Source: Hyalella azteca
Taxonomy: Eukaryota; Arthropoda; Malacostraca; Amphipoda; Hyalellidae
Reading direction: 5' to 3'
Assembly (NCBI RefSeq): GCF_000764305.2
Contig: NW_025933399.1
Span: 327,766 to 391,765 of the forward strand
Length of the DNA stretch: 64,000 nt
Both the position numbers and the translations under genes were made by a program. Every line of letters starts with the position of its first letter. Position 1 is the stretch's first letter. Below are positions 47,201 through 58,900 of this stretch, piece by piece. The notes under the pieces are model-generated. The model worked only from the letters and a program-made list of their open reading frames with translations, had not been told where the DNA came from and ran no database searches.

Positions 47201-50200
47201 CATCTGTGAATACACTGCAGAAGAACTGATTAAGAACGTTTGCCTTGCCCTCATCAGAGGATATCTTTCGTTGGTCTACTTTCAAACCAGATATACCGTC
47301 CTTTGACTTACACTTCGAACTAGCGTACAAAAAAAGGCTTTCGGATTCTTTTTTGCATTTTTAGCAATATTTTCTTCGAAGTTTTTCACTGCAGTGCGAC
47401 AAACTTTTTTAGCTTGATTTCGAGCTCTTGCATACAGGTTATAATCAGAATCGCTGCGAGTTCGTAAATAGCGCTTATAGGCTTCTTTCTTGGTCTTTAG
47501 CTGAGCCTTAACTGCACTGTTCATCCACTGGGACTTTTTGATCCCTCCAAGCGTAATCTTAGGTACACAGGTATCAACTGCTGACATAACCTCATATAGA
47601 GAAGTTACTACGAAAGTACGAAGTATCACTAACAACAAATAAAACAGATATTTTACATTGGTAATCGGTAAACCTTGATCTCTTTCAGTATTGTTCGCGC
47701 TCTTCAAATATCTCTTCGTGATTCGTTTGCCGACGCAGCGTGTGACCTACCTCGGCATGAGGCCGGGTGAGCACCATCACTACCATCACCACATCCCTTA
47801 CAACCCTCACACTTCCCACACACCTTCTGCACCACCTGCTCACGGGTACTCAGCACCAGCAGCAGCACCACCAGTTATGCCACCAGCACCAGCAAGCACC
47901 ACTAGGGCACCATCGTTCGCCATCTACCAGCAGCCAGCAGCAGCAGCACCACCAGTTATGCCACCAGCACCAGCAAGCACCACTAGGGCACCATCGTTCA
48001 CTATCTACCAGCAGCCACCAGCAGCAGCACCTCCCCCAGCAGCGTCTCCCTCGTCGAGCTACGCGACCTCGTACGCCAAGAGCGTCGACGCGCAAAGGAA
48101 GGCAGGGTTCGATGCCCTCGAGGCTATGATGGATGCGTGAGTATTGAAAACAGAAAAATCTATTGACTGCAGTAATCTTTGAAAATAAAGTTTAATAAAT
48201 TATGATCGTTTTAATAATAAAACGATCATAATTTTTAATTAAACTTTAATAATTTTAATCAATAAAGATAATATATTTAATAATAATTTTAATAACTAAT
48301 TTAATAATTTAATAAAACGATCATAATTTTTAATTAAACTTTAATAATTTTAATCAATAAAGATAATATATTTAATAATAATTTTAATAACTAATTTAAT
48401 AATTTAATAAAACGATCATAATTTTAAACTAATTCGTTAAATTTTGCTAAAATGCCCTTCTAAGCAGTAGGCAAGAGTATAACTTATTTTATTGAAGAAG
48501 AATTGACAATTTTTACTGATTTATTTGCTGTTTACAAACGGTAGAGGAAAAGTGCGAGTGTTTAAAATATTTGTTAATATAAGGAGAAACAAAAATACAA
48601 GCTTCTTGAATCTCTCTAAATTATTTCACTATTAAACATTGCATTTCCAAGGTGAAACGCAAGCTGCTTTGCGCTTGAAAAATTTTCGTCTCCTTGACAA
48701 TGGCGAAACGCCAGCCTCGTTAGTTCGCTGTTGATCTTCAGAGTCTGGTTCTTAAGGAGCACGTCAGGCTAGTGTCGCCTTCACGGCTATGGTTATGAAG
48801 GCAAACAAGGCTTTTTGAAAACCTGAAGTATGTCTGAAAGTCTGAAGTTTACTCTTTCACAATTGCTTGCCTTGCTCCACGAGAAAGCGAAGTGTGAAAG
48901 CTCTATGTATCAGTTTGATAAGGAAAATGTTCTGTCAGGATTAGAGAAAGGTTTGATTTACGAGATTAATTTTCAAAAATATCGAAATTTTAGTAAACAT
49001 TTGTAGCACATAATTGATATTCATATATCTCATATATATGTTTTGCTTGCATAACTGATATTCCTAGATAAATAATGCAACCAAAAAGATTAGATGCAAA
49101 CTTCGATTTTGAATCGTTGGCAAGCTCGAATATTCCACGAAACCAATAGTTATTTTTGTAAGAAAAGCACTGTCAGAGATGCTTGTATAGTTGTTAACTT
49201 TTGTTTTTGTTATGAAACGAATCGAATTGCTTGGTATGATTCTTTCTTTCACTACTCGGAATTTTTAATACGAGTACAAAGGGTGTCGATAAATGATTTA
49301 TTTCACTTTTAATTCATTATAAATAGCGAATACAATTTGTAGAAACCTACTTCGCGTGACTTTCTTTTAACACGTTGACTTCAATTGCTTCATCTTGTAC
49401 TATTATTTCATTTTTTGTACTTTTTTTAAGCAGGGTTGCCAGACGGTTATTTTTTCCGGACAAATTCCGTGATTTAGTTTTTCTCAATTGCGTTGGCCGG
49501 CTAAAATTTATGATAAGGGTACTTCCTAATTAAATTTTAAATACTGCGAAAAGAAAATAAATGGAATTTTTTTAGCGGAACCTACAAATAAACTAGTATA
49601 TATTGAGTTATCGGCCTTTTTTTGGCCTTTTTTGTTCTCGGATTTGGCCGATTATAGGCAACCTGAATTATGTACCACTACGTCCTGGAGAAATACATTT
49701 CATGGTACGCATATGTACCACTTTGGAGTCAACGTGTTAAAGAAAAAGAATCTATGAGGTGTCACGAGCACCCCCCGTCATTGTTCTTAGATTGCAATTA
49801 TTATTTTCAAGTTCATCGTAATAATTCCCTTGAAGCTCGACTGAAACCAAATGTATTTTGTAAAGAAACTAGAAATTCTTTCTCGCAGCTGCCAATTAAA
49901 AATTGCCTTCAATGGACACATGAAGCACTCACCCCCGAGCTCATTATCACAAATCATCCTTGTTTGAGATCGATTTTTAATTAATGAGGCGTCGTAGGAG
50001 CCGAACGAGACTTGATAAATATTTATTAGCTTCAACATCGTCATGCGTCTTGTTGACAACGTACCTCAACGCTCAGAATATTGTATGGGTCGATCGTTGT
50101 CCAAATAGTAATACACTTTCTGCTTTTGAACTGAAACTTCCTTCTACCCGACCAACCTAGTTCAGAATACCCACATAAGGCAAGAAAAAAAAAATCAGGC

Positions 50201-51821
50201 TAGAAAAAAAAAATCAGGCGAGAAAAAAAATCAGGCGTGCAGCAGGCGAGAGAAAAAACGTACCCAATCAGGCGAGAAATGCATCGCTCTTTGTACAGTG
50301 TCAATCATTCCACCGATTGCCGCGTTAGAAAGCATTTTTAAAATTGTGGACCTATACTGTCTGAAGTTTATATATTATAGGAAGAGTTTGCTTAAGATTT
50401 TATGTGATGAAATTATTATGGTGGCTAAATAATTTGAATATTGGTGGCAAATTATGGATGTTAATTTGAAGTATATTAAATATTATTGCCAAGGCACCCA
50501 ATTTTCCCCCACAGGGCTGGTCTGCCGGGGCGGTGGTGTCTCCTGAAGGCTGTGTGTGCCGTGGCTGCAGAGCCTCTCAACGACCTCGGCCTGCTGGGGG
50601 ACATGATCAGCATGTTCCTAGCGTGAGTGATGAGCATGTTCCTAGCGTGAGTGATGAGCATGTTCCTAGCGTGAGTGATGAGCATGTTCCTAGCGTGAGT
50701 GATGAGCATGTTCCTAGCGTGAGTGATGAGCATGTTCCTAGCGTGAGTGATGAGCATGTTCCTAGCGTGAGTGATGAGCATGTTCCTAGCGTGAGTGATG
50801 AGCATGTTCCTAGCGTGAGTGATGAGCATGTTCCTAGCGTGAGTGATGAGCATGTTCCTAGCGTGAGTGATGAGCATGTTCCTAGCGTGAGTGATGAGCA
50901 TGTTCCTAGCGTGAGTGATGAGCATGTTCCTAGCGTGAGTGATGAGCATGTTCCTAGCGTGAGTGATGAGCATGTTCCTAGCGTGAGTGATGAGCATGTT
51001 CCTAGCGTGAGTGATGAGCATGTTCCTAGCGTGAGTGATGAGCATGTTCCTAGCGTGAGTGATGAGCATGTTCCTAGCGTGAGTGATGAGCATGTTNAAC
51101 TCTCTACCACCACCATCATCACCACCCATAACTCTCTACCACCACCATCATCACCACCCATAACTCTCTACCACCACCAACATCACCACCCATAACTCTC
51201 TACCACCACCATCATCACCACCCATAACTCTCTACCACCACCATCATCACCACCCATAACTCTCTAATCACCGGCAGTCGAGAGTTGCACGCAGTTCCCA
51301 GGGCCGCTCTCACGCGTTAAGAAGTCCCAGCATTTACCGTTGTTTGTTGCAGCGCGGGCTACGGTAGCGGCTCGGACGACCTGCTGGAGTACGTGATCGC
51401 TGAGGAGGTGGGGCTGTACGATGGGGACTGCCAGTCCCACTTCCCACAGTGTCCCCTGGACCTCACCCACCTCCTTGAGAGAGGACTGGGCGCCCTCTAC
51501 GAGAAAAACGGTGCCCAAGAGGGAAAGAAAGCTTCCCAGGAGGGGAAACTTTCACCTCATGAATGGAAAAATGATTTACATGAAACGAAGCATGTTTATT
51601 TTGAGGAGAACCACATCGCTGGTGGGGAGAAGAATTCAGCTCATAACGAGGAAGAAATACCATTCTTCGAGAGAGAGAAGTCATTAAATGGAGCAAGGAT
51701 CTTCCCTAATGAGGAGCGACGTGTAGAATTTGGGGTAAATAATTCCTCGCTCTTCCTCCCCACGACTGGGGAGCTGTCCCCTGACGACTATGAGTTGTAC
51801 TACGAGTATGAGATGGTGTGA
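43903..51821 (+). CDS. DM4/DM12 family protein gene 1, 5 exons, 506 aa
   Basis: Exons 43,903-44,283, 44,899-45,013, 47,689-48,136, 50,515-50,622 and 51,353-51,821 join with phases 0, 1, 2, 2 to 1,521 bases. The family signature is present: [13 protein letters not shown] after the first intron, [16 protein letters not shown], then [20 protein letters not shown] (Cys 322 and 328) and [15 protein letters not shown]...FPQC (Cys 377 and 384), the four-cysteine DM4/DM12 domain. A hydrophobic stretch at about residues 22-44 should act as signal peptide or anchor. Between the parts lie a His-rich and Pro/Ala-rich insert with a 27-residue duplication and, at the end, a charged tail. Function unknown; probably secreted or membrane-anchored. 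The start is the only ATG upstream of the hydrophobic segment in this frame that I see. Introns hold a LINE and donor-seeded arrays. Confidence 0.88.
44284..44898. other. DM4/DM12 gene 1 intron 1, no feature seen
   Basis: AT-rich spacer. Confidence 0.5.
44899..45013 (+). CDS. DM4/DM12 gene 1 exon 2
   Basis: Acceptor GCGACAG, 38 codons plus one base: [20 protein letters not shown] then [18 protein letters not shown]. It is the 'RxKRxLxFP' block of the family. The donor CGCAG/GTCTGT is the first of nine copies in a 32-bp array. Confidence 0.87.
45001..45287 (+). repeat. 32-bp minisatellite overlapping the exon 2 donor of gene 1
   Basis: Nine units beginning at 45,001, 45,033, 45,065 and so on. 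Each holds CTCTGGCAACGCAGGTCTGT, which is the last exon bases plus the donor GTCTGT. 32 is not divisible by three. Confidence 0.95.
45495..47590 (-). mobile_element. CR1-like LINE copy 3, 5'-truncated, in gene 1 intron 2
   Basis: Minus strand: [20 protein letters not shown] at the 5' end, [60 protein letters not shown], then YANDTK where an active element has YADD, the C-terminal domain, and the tail CGGCGACAGGCC near 45,575. The endonuclease is missing, as usual for 5'-truncated insertions; the mutated active site and frame breaks make it inactive. Confidence 0.88.
47689..48136 (+). CDS. DM4/DM12 gene 1 exon 3 (His/Pro/Ala-rich insert)
   Basis: Acceptor CTTTCAG, donor GATGC/GTGAGT, phase 1 in, phase 2 out. 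It starts [20 protein letters not shown], aligned with LEKYIEYAFIIQLPTEKLIF of gene 2, then HHHYHHH, two copies of about 27 residues with [17 protein letters not shown], and ends [12 protein letters not shown]. Confidence 0.88.
48140..50514. other. DM4/DM12 gene 1 intron 3
   Basis: AT-rich. Holds the palindrome and 95-bp repeat at 48,197-48,430 and a short AAAAAAAATCAGGC repeat near 50,180-50,235. No other feature seen. Confidence 0.5.
48197..48430. repeat. 17-bp palindrome leading into a 95-bp tandem duplication
   Basis: Arms 48,197-48,213 (AAATTATGATCGTTTTA) and 48,218-48,234 are exact reverse complements; AATAAAACGATCAT recurs at 48,216, 48,311 and 48,406, giving a 95-bp period. Confidence 0.9.
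50515..50622 (+). CDS. DM4/DM12 gene 1 exon 4 (first cysteine pair)
   Basis: Acceptor CCCCCACAG. 108 bases encoding [20 protein letters not shown] then [16 protein letters not shown]. The gene 2 exon has the same length and differs at few residues. The donor GC/GTGAGT is the first of about 20 tandem copies. Confidence 0.9.
50605..51096 (+). repeat. 24-bp minisatellite made of the exon 4 splice donor of gene 1
   Basis: About 20.5 nearly identical units, the first spanning the exon end (ATGTTCCTAGC) and donor GTGAGT. All later units repeat ATGTTCCTAGCGTGAGT. The array ends at the N at 51,097, so copy number is a minimum. Confidence 0.98.
51097..51097. other. Single N between two arrays
   Basis: The 24-bp array stops and a 32-bp array starts here, typical of an unresolved gap. 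Confidence 0.85.
51098..51270. repeat. 32-bp minisatellite
   Basis: About five units of AACTCTCTACCACCACCATC then ATCACCACCCAT. Confidence 0.95.
51353..51821 (+). CDS. DM4/DM12 gene 1 exon 5 (second cysteine pair, tail, stop)
   Basis: Acceptor TTGTTGCAG. Starts [20 protein letters not shown] with the pair C-x6-C in [14 protein letters not shown], then about 115 charged residues (Glu, Lys, Asn-rich) ending YYEYEMV and a stop. The tail is absent from gene 2. Confidence 0.88.
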
Positions 51822-52920
51822 TATATATGGCATGGCATAAAATATATGGCATGGTATGCAATATATGGCATGGTATCAGATGATATGGGCTGGTGCGAGA
51901 TGTTACTACTAGAAACTACTAGATGGAAACAAGGAAATAAAATGATAAAATGTCGGCTGTACACTCTCGTATAATATTCGAGTTGTAACTATGTATTACA
52001 TTCCTACTAATTAATAGTGCTAATTTATATCACTTTTCCTTGATGAAATAATTTATTCCCAGATTTATGGTTTGATTATTAATTTCAATACTATATTAAG
52101 AAATTTTTATTGGTTCTATTGTATAAGTTTTATTTTGAAATGAAAGATTTTTTCTTTTATTGCGAAACGAGGGATTTCTTAGTTGTATTTTATGGAGAGT
52201 TGAAGTATTTCATGAAGAGAAGAATATTCTTTTGCAAACCATCCAGAATTTGAATAGAAATCGAGGGGAGACGGAAAATTAGGTGAAAAATTTGACCGCA
52301 AAAGAAATCAACAGGAAGACCAGGTGGATTGAATAGTATATGAGAGATGACGCTGGATTCTGAGATAAAATTTTGATTGGGGAGAATTTGGTAAGGAATA
52401 GAAAGAGATAGCAGTGGATGACACTGGATAATCATAGATAAAAATGAATAGAAATGGATAGAAATTCTTCATTGATTGAGACCCAAAAATGGACACGTGT
52501 TGCTCCTGAAATGAGCAAAGAAAAAGCACGAAGAAAATTTTGGATAAAGAAGTTTTTGGTGAAAACCTTTTTGAGATGCACGGGGAAAATGATGTATGGA
52601 TAAGCGGTGATCACTTGTGATGGTTTATACATAAGTTCAAAACCTGTATAGAGGATTGCACTGAAGAGTTAAAATACGTAAAAATATGACGAAATATCAT
52701 CATTAAAACCAAACAGGAACTCAAGGGAGACTTGAGAGGAAGTTCAGGCCAAACCAACGATACGCAAATTCATTTTGCCGTTTATCGAATGACAAGAAAA
52801 ATGACAAGAAGAACTTAGAAATAAGAAGGACTTAAAAGATATGTTTAATTTGTATCCCCAATGCACATATGCAAGATAACGCACATCTCATTACGGTGCT
52901 TAGTACCGCGGCGACGCGCA
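51822..52920. other. Between the DM4/DM12 genes; no feature seen
   Basis: ATATGGCATGG repeats just after the stop (51,830-51,880), then AT-rich DNA without recognisable genes. Confidence 0.5.
51936..51941 (+). promoter_or_regulatory. Possible polyadenylation signal of DM4/DM12 gene 1
   Basis: AATAAA 115 bases after the stop codon of gene 1, with T/GT-rich sequence further downstream. Chance occurrence is possible in such AT-rich DNA. Confidence 0.4.
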
Positions 52921-52932
52921 TGACGCACTGCG

Positions 52933-52940
52933 TATAAAAG
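52933..52940 (+). promoter_or_regulatory. TATA box, likely promoter of DM4/DM12 gene 2
   Basis: TATAAAAG in a GC-rich patch standing out from AT-rich surroundings, 2.5 kb before the gene 2 start codon. A non-coding first exon of about 70 bases ending at 53,033 with donor TTAC/GTAAAGT would fit, spliced to the acceptor at 55,218. The patch shares CGGCCGTCCCG and GAGTTTTG with the repeat at about 19,190-19,215, so it may have come from a repeat. Confidence 0.45.
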
Positions 52941-53029
52941 CGGCCGTCCCGCGCGCCCGCCGAGTTTTGCGACAACTGAGCAGCGGTGTCGCGTTACCTG
53001 ACCACGCTCTGCGCTGTTGTGCGCTTATC

Positions 53030-53560
53030 TTACGTAAAGTATACGAGTACTTATCTTAAGTAGAGTATACGTGCACTTATCTTACGTAGAGTATACGTGC
53101 GCTTATCTTACGTAGAGTATACATGTACTTATCTTAAGTAGAGTATACGTGCACTTATCTTAAGTAGAGTATACGTGCACTTATCTTAAGTAGAGTATAC
53201 GTGCACTTATCTTACGTAGAGTATACGTGTACTTATCTTACGTAGAGTATACGTGCACTTATCTTACGTAGAGTATACATGTACTTATCTTACGTAGAGT
53301 ATAGTGCATTTATCTCACGTAGAGTAAACGTGCACTTATCTTACGTAGACTATATGCTTGTTTATCTTATGTAGAATTTACGTTCACTTATCTTACGTTG
53401 AGTATATTTGCATTTATCTTACGTGGAGTATACGTTCGTTTATCTTACGTAGAGTATACGTGCATTTATCTTACTTTGAATATGCGTTCATTTATCTTGA
53501 GTAGAGTTTGCGTTCACGTATATTACGTAGATGATACGTTCATTCATCATACGACGGTAC
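53030..53560 (+). repeat. 26-bp minisatellite with donor-like TTACGTAGAGTATACGTG
   Basis: About 19 units of CTTATCTTACGTAGAGTA plus TACGTGCA, decaying toward the 3' side. The first unit follows the promoter patch and contains TTAC/GTAAAGT, a good donor sequence. Confidence 0.95.
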
Positions 53561-54470
53561 GTGTGCCTATCTTGAACCCATTTTCTGTAGCGTACGTGTC
53601 TTGTTCTTATATTTTTCTTGTATTACGTATAATGGATTACTATGTTTTGGATGTTCTATGCAATACCTATGCCTAAGCTCACGTAAATCATAAATGCATT
53701 AATTATATACGATACAACTTTTATATATCCATTTTGATAACGTCGCTTATACTGCAGGTGTTGTAAACGTGTGCTAGAGGTGTTGCAGCTGTCGCTATAT
53801 TGTATAGTTGTTGTGACACACATTCAACATAATTCAATATAATATGTATTATTATGAAAGGTTATTTGATATACCTATGCAATACCCTTACTAAAGATTA
53901 AGTATACCGTTTGGGTGAACCATTTATTTATCGATTTGGAACATCATTCATGCCTGTATTGTATTATTTACTACCTTTCTATAAATGGTCATCTAGCTGT
54001 TATACAAATTTTAAGCGAACTATTATGCACAAAAAATGTAACATTAACTCCTTATAGTACACTTTCAAAATGAAATGTAAATTGGCATTTCTACTATGCC
54101 CCTGTTCAATTTTTCAAGGCTCGACCAATGGCTTACTTACAGTCACAAAATTTACTTTCGTATAGAAAATACCAATTACCTAAAATATCATCAAACCTAA
54201 AGTCCACTGCAACACAAAACAAGTTTCCAAAATAAACAATAATACTGGGGCTACATTCAAGAGTTTTCGGCTGCAGAAGTTGGCGTTCAGGCCCACGAGG
54301 TTCAAAGATCTATCGCTTTATTCGCTGAGCATCGCCCAGGAGCTTCAATGCTCTCTGCTCAGACCGCATTTGCATAATTGCCCGGGCTAAAAAATTACGG
54401 TAGGGCTCAAGTTCGTTGCGCTTTTGCCGAATTCGACGGAAATTCCCTATTAACGGGCACCAATGACACT
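53561..54470. other. No gene seen; AT-rich
   Basis: Possibly 5'UTR intron of gene 2. Confidence 0.45.
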
Positions 54471-54479
54471 ACCATTGCA

Positions 54480-54845
54480 ATCAGGAACTTACGAACAACT
54501 GTAACCCTTGCACCAAACTGTGGAACTTAGGAACAACTGTAACCCTTGCACCGAACTGTGGAACTTAATTAGGAACAACTGTAACCCTTGCACCGAACTG
54601 TGGAACTTAGGAACAACTGTAACCCTTGCACCGAACTGTGGAACTTAGGAAAAACTGTAACCCTTGCACCGAACTGTGAAACTTAGGAACAACTGTAACC
54701 CTCGCACCACACTGAAACTTACGAACAACTGTGACCCTTGCACCATACTGAAACTTACGAACAACTGTAACCCTTGCACCACATTCTGAAACTTACGAAA
54801 AACTGTAACCCTCGCACCGCCTCGTAAAACTTTACGAACAGCTGT
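54480..54845. repeat. 38-bp minisatellite
   Basis: About ten units containing GAACAACTGTAACCCTTGCA and CCGAACTGTGGAACTTA. Confidence 0.95.
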
Positions 54846-54849
54846 GACT

Positions 54850-55400
54850 CGCAAATCTCATGACGCAACAATGACCTTTCCTTGTGAGAGCCAAAAACAT
54901 TACAACGACCATTTCGTTGAACTAGTGAAATTCATAACGTGATATTGACTTTATCTTGTAAAAATTGAAATTTAGTGCGCGCATGTGATTCCTGCAGGTC
55001 ATCGTGAAACTCATATTACAACCATGACTTGTACCTTCAAACTTCACAGTTTAAATTCCGGTTCAACAACGATTTGGTAATGAAATTACCACTGCAGGTA
55101 ATTACCACTGCTCTTCTATTGGAAATTGTACTGCAGGATAAATCCTCCAATAGAAGCCTTACAATAGACGTTCAATAAAATTATGATTATTTCATGAGAC
55201 TAAAATCTCTTCTTGCAGAAATAAACCAAACTAATGACAAAAAACGACTATACATGCAATCATGATTCTGTCAATTTTCCACGCTTTTGGCTTTCCACGG
55301 CAAGCATGAACTCTTTATGTACAACTTTTCGTTACTTAAGTCATATTGCGCATTTGTTTAGAAATTTGAGTTATCGATTGTAATCTTTTTCATTCAGTCG
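54850..55400. other. No gene seen; AT-rich
   Basis: Contains the possible 5'UTR acceptor CTTCTTGCAG ending at 55,218. Confidence 0.4.
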
Positions 55401-55475
55401 TTAGATCAGAGCTTCACTTGACTCTCAACTATAACGATGCAAGAAAGCAGCTGAGAAAGGCAAGCAATCTTCGGC

Positions 55476-55925
55476 ATGACCAATTCTAGAAACCTGTTCA
55501 TTTCCGACAAATTCCAGTTCTGCGATAACTCGTGCTTAGTTCCTCCATCGGCCGAAGCGAATGCAGTCTCGGAGAAACTTGAGCCATTCCAGATGTCATC
55601 ACACGGACTCAGTCTATCGCAATATATCCGAAAATTTACCGTTATCTCTTCAATTTTTTCCGTCAAATCTGTCAGGAAGACACGTCTTTTCGTCGGCACT
55701 CGAACTTGCCTCGTTGTAGTCTTGGTAATTTGTATGTGCTGGTCGTTGGAAAACGTCGATGGCTTCGTCTTGAGTCCTGTAGAGCCGGCAGCGCTTGTGG
55801 CCTCGAGGGCCCTCAAGGGCGCACCGAAATGCGTGGGTGGTGCACGCCACGGCCGCGTCAGGGGAGATGTTGGAGCGCTGCTCAATCATCACAACCAGGG
55901 TCTTGCCTCAGGATATCAAGAGCCG
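55476..55925 (+). CDS. DM4/DM12 gene 2 exon 1 (signal/anchor segment)
   Basis: 150 codons to donor AGCCG/GTAAGA, phase 0. Start uncertain between 55,476 and 55,593 (MSSHGLSLSQY); the hydrophobic run VVVLVICMCW follows in both cases. A plausible 5'UTR acceptor CTTCTTGCAG ends at 55,218. Confidence 0.7.
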
Positions 55926-58900
55926 GTAAGATGAATGTTATGAATATAATGAAGTACTATTAGCAGAAAATTAATATTTTCACTATAGATTTACGTTTAG
56001 TAAACATTAGTTTCTGTCCTTACATCATCTGGAAATTGTCTCGTATGCCACAAGATAGCTATTACATTTGCGAAATTATTGAATTAATGTTTTATATTAA
56101 TTGTTTATTCATTAAAAAATCCACCTCAGGCTTTGTCCAGCTGGTGAAGTGTATTAAAAACCCATGTTATATTGAGCCTAGATTTTGACGGAATAGATAA
56201 TTGAATTTATAAGTGAATTCATTGACCTGCTGACGCACACTGATCTATTATACTTGTAGTATATGATTAGAATATAAAGTTAGTAATTAGAAATTTGTTT
56301 AAAATTACGAATTTTAGCGATATTTGTAAATTTCTGTGTATTGATTTGAATTTTATGCTGAGTTTTGAATTTATCTGTTAGTTTATAATTGAACTATTAA
56401 AAAATAAGTGACCAAATTTTAAATTATAAAAACTTTTGGATAAATTGGTCAAAATTCGAAATGCAAACCCCATTTACATAAGCTAAGGAAGCTCAAATGT
56501 TATTGTAGGCGAGTAAAATTTATTATCCAATGAATGAATATAAAATGTAATTCTTACCTAATTTATTTGCTCAATTAGAATTTTTTATATTTTCCAAACA
56601 ATTTATTTAATTTCAGGTAAAAGACAGGAAGAAAAGATACTTGGCCTTTCCCGACGATTCGACACTGACGTTCAAAGTTGCTTTCTCAATTCCAGTTGGT
56701 AGCATGTACAACGGAAACAAGTGTGAGCCATGTATTTAAATAATTCAATTTTAATTTTATATTGAATTATCAGCCTAGTTACATCTTGCAAACTTTTCTG
56801 CTTACATGTAATTTTACTCGATTCTTCTGTTTGTAAAAAACAGCTGGAATGAAATAATAAACTTGAGTATTAACATTAAATCGAAATTCCTACAGTTTGA
56901 ATAAAACTATACATCGAGTTAAAATTGTCATATTTCTGTATATATATAATGCAATCTAAAATCGATAACCAGAATAGAATTGAACACTCTTTCGGAGTAT
57001 AGAAGTGACGAAGCATAAGCCGAGCATATTTTTTGTGAAATTACGTATAAAAAGAAATAATTTGATGCTTAATTTTGAGCTAAACGTAGGAGATGATTTA
57101 GGATCTACGAATAGTAAACGTGAGAAGACGGAAAACATTAGAATTGTTAAGAATTTCCTCTGGCATTTTCCGTAAAATTCTGATCTTGTATAGTTTTTAT
57201 GGAAAGAAAGTAACTTAATCTTTTACGTTATAAACCTATTAGGGCAACGTGGGGCAGCGCGCCCCCCCACTTTTTTTAAACTAAATTTTTGATGAAGTTT
57301 TAATTGATACGAGGTGGTTCTTTGTTTTGTTTAAAGGTGCAACTAATGAGGAATGTATGATGTGAATTAGACGCCTATAGAGTTATTAAGTAATTTCAAA
57401 ATCTTCATCTATATTAATGGAAAAAAACTTTATTTAGCGGCAAAAAAATTTTTATCTAGACTAAAACAGTTATTCGCAAAGAACTTAATAACGCAAACAT
57501 TTAGCAAAACGTAAATCCGTACACTTCATCCCAGTGAAACTGTCGACCGGCGGTAGAGAACACGGACCAATATCTGCCATACTTAGCGAGAAACCCGCTA
57601 TGGGCCCGTGACCCGCAGTGGGCTCGCTGCCCCATGTTACCCTATATATGATAACAATTAGGTGCGAGCCAAAAAGCATATAACTTTAAAATACGATCGA
57701 AAGAATAGGTAGTGACAGGAGCAGTCCCAGAGGAGCTTGAATATAGCCGATCGAGCTTAGAACTTATTCCAACGTTGATATGTATGTGTTTTGAAATAGT
57801 TAATACATTAGTTTTTAACACTTTTAGTTGATATTTTCATGCCATTATTTTGGCAAAGCTCGGCAAATTTGTTAACATATGCATCATCTAATACATTGAA
57901 TAGGTTTCTATCGTAGACAATTAAATGCACTATACCTTATTCAAGACACAGCTGATCACTTTTCTCCCCCATTTCCACTTTTCAGTGCTGGAGAAGTACA
58001 TAGAGTACGCATTCATCATACAGTTACCGACAGAGAAGTTGATATTCACGGGGCTCCATGACGTGTTCCATTACCCTGGCAAAGCCAAAGGCCCGCACGA
58101 CAAAGGCTACGGGACACCTCGCCCGGAAACAGTGCTGCTCCACGGGTCCGAGGGCGCAACATACGGACGACCAAACTCACACACGAGAATAATTGCGGAT
58201 TATGGAAAACCGGATGAACAAAAGCAGGATTCCGGCACGAGTTCTTACAGCAAATTGCAGAAAGACTTGTTAGGTTCAACACTGAGTGACTACGAGCTGC
58301 AAGTGAACTCATTACTCCATCCTGATCTGACATCACTAAGTGAAAACGCAACGCAGCTTCATGAATATCATGCAGCAACTTTTCATGAATCAGACCTGGG
58401 TCTTCTACCTGAGAATATTACGTTGAGTCACAATGAATATGAAGAGGATTTGGATGATTGGATGCAACCACATGGAAGTCAACAAAATCTTCACGATGTC
58501 ATCATGTCACCGCTTGACCACCAGAGGCTGCTTGGCTTCAAGTCCATCGAAAAAACTTTCGACGGGTAAATACATATGATTTTATATTTAATAAAAATTT
58601 CGATAGTTGGAATAAATGTTAAGATCCAATGATATTATCATATATATGCCTGCATCTAAGTGACAAAACGATGATGTATAAAATAGAAAAGATAAAACTT
58701 ACGATATATCACCCTTTGCATGAAGATGCATAGGAATAGCAATACTACATGCTTATCACCACAAAATTTCACTCAGAAAGTTCGAGCGGAACGCACATGT
58801 TTAATTAATTTCCTGTGTCCAGTTGTATTTGGGAAGCTGGCCGTATCAGAACTAGACTTAATAAAAGCTTATTTTTTTTCTTATTTATGAAGCAGAAGTC

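Noticed and set aside
50476..51195. Three long open frames of about 200 codons over the 24-bp array
   Set aside because: They are pure 8-residue periodic readings of a minisatellite that starts at a splice donor; the gene's own frame stops at once in it.
53030..53560. CRISPR-like array of 26-bp units
   Set aside because: Head-to-tail repeats without spacers.
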